Assembly: GCA_034430835.1 (NCBI GenBank)
Contig: DAOUDX010000019.1
Location: 1 to 5,060, forward strand
Length of the DNA: 5,060 nt
Direction of reading: 5' to 3'
Source of the DNA: JAFGED01 sp034430835
GTDB taxonomy: Bacteria; Chloroflexota; Anaerolineae; B4-G1
Numbering within the stretch: position 1 is the stretch's first letter; each line of letters starts with the position of its first letter. The notes below the pieces were generated by a model, which was given only the letters and a program-made list of their open reading frames with translations, was not told the origin of the DNA and made no database searches. A program made the position numbers and the translations under genes. Positions 5,008 through 5,060 of the stretch are shown piece after piece.

Positions 5008-5060
5008 ATGCGAGGTCGGAAGCCACGCGGTGTGATGTTGATGCCGGAAGATGAGGTCGA
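5008..5060 (+). CDS. N-terminus of an unidentified protein, possibly IS630-type transposase (partial)
   Basis: An ATG at 5008 with GGGAGG at 4996-5001 opens a frame that continues past the right edge; 17 complete codons are visible (MRGRKPRGVMLMPEDEV). The MRGRKP start followed by a hydrophobic step and an acidic stretch resembles the first residues of IS630-type transposases, which begin this way before a helix-turn-helix, as I recall the family. With so few residues this is only a suggestion; another DNA-binding protein is possible. Existence of a gene is well supported by the promoter and ribosome binding site; its identity is not. Confidence 0.5.
   Translation, partial: MRGRKPRGVMLMPEDEV

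Overview
The window is a compact, GC-rich bacterial stretch. It carries part of an extracellular polysaccharide or glycoconjugate locus, with a transposase-like gene running off each edge. The composition, the short promoter-to-start distances, a UDP-glucuronate decarboxylase beside Wzy_C, GtrA and GT4 genes, and several short degenerate tandem repeats inside genes would fit a member of the Chloroflexota (Anaerolineae-like). No marker gene is present, so that placement is a low-confidence inference.

Layout. On the minus strand, 1-78 holds the first 26 codons of a probable IS5-type transposase that leaves the window on the left. The next 255 bases are non-coding and end in a near-consensus sigma-70-type promoter (275-303). 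From there all genes read rightward: UDP-glucuronate decarboxylase (334-1278), a GxxExxY-family protein with a PD-(D/E)XK-like core (1331-1714), a Wzy_C/O-antigen-ligase-type membrane protein (1828-3297), a GtrA-family membrane protein (3290-3820) and a GT4 glycosyltransferase (3804-4931). A second good promoter (4949-4978) then precedes a new gene (from 5008) whose 17 visible residues resemble the start of IS630-type transposases.

How the genes fit together. The decarboxylase would supply UDP-xylose. The GT4 enzyme would add a sugar to a lipid-linked chain. The GtrA protein probably helps move lipid-linked sugar across the membrane, and the Wzy_C protein would polymerise the glycan or transfer it to an acceptor outside. 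The last three genes overlap by 8 and 17 bp, which suggests translational coupling. The GxxExxY gene has no obvious role in this pathway. It is bracketed by inverted copies of a (CGCAAAGG)n octamer repeat, so it looks like a cassette inserted between the decarboxylase and the ligase.

The least ordinary aspect is the repeats. Four unrelated short tandem families (CGCAAAGG, GCGAATGA, TGGAGAT, CAAC) lie in or beside coding sequence. They fall at gene starts, at a gene end and in enzyme loops, and they blur the correct start codons. The best candidate for something under-described is the GxxExxY gene plus inverted octamer repeats, including an imperfect hairpin of about 26 bp at 1742-1804.
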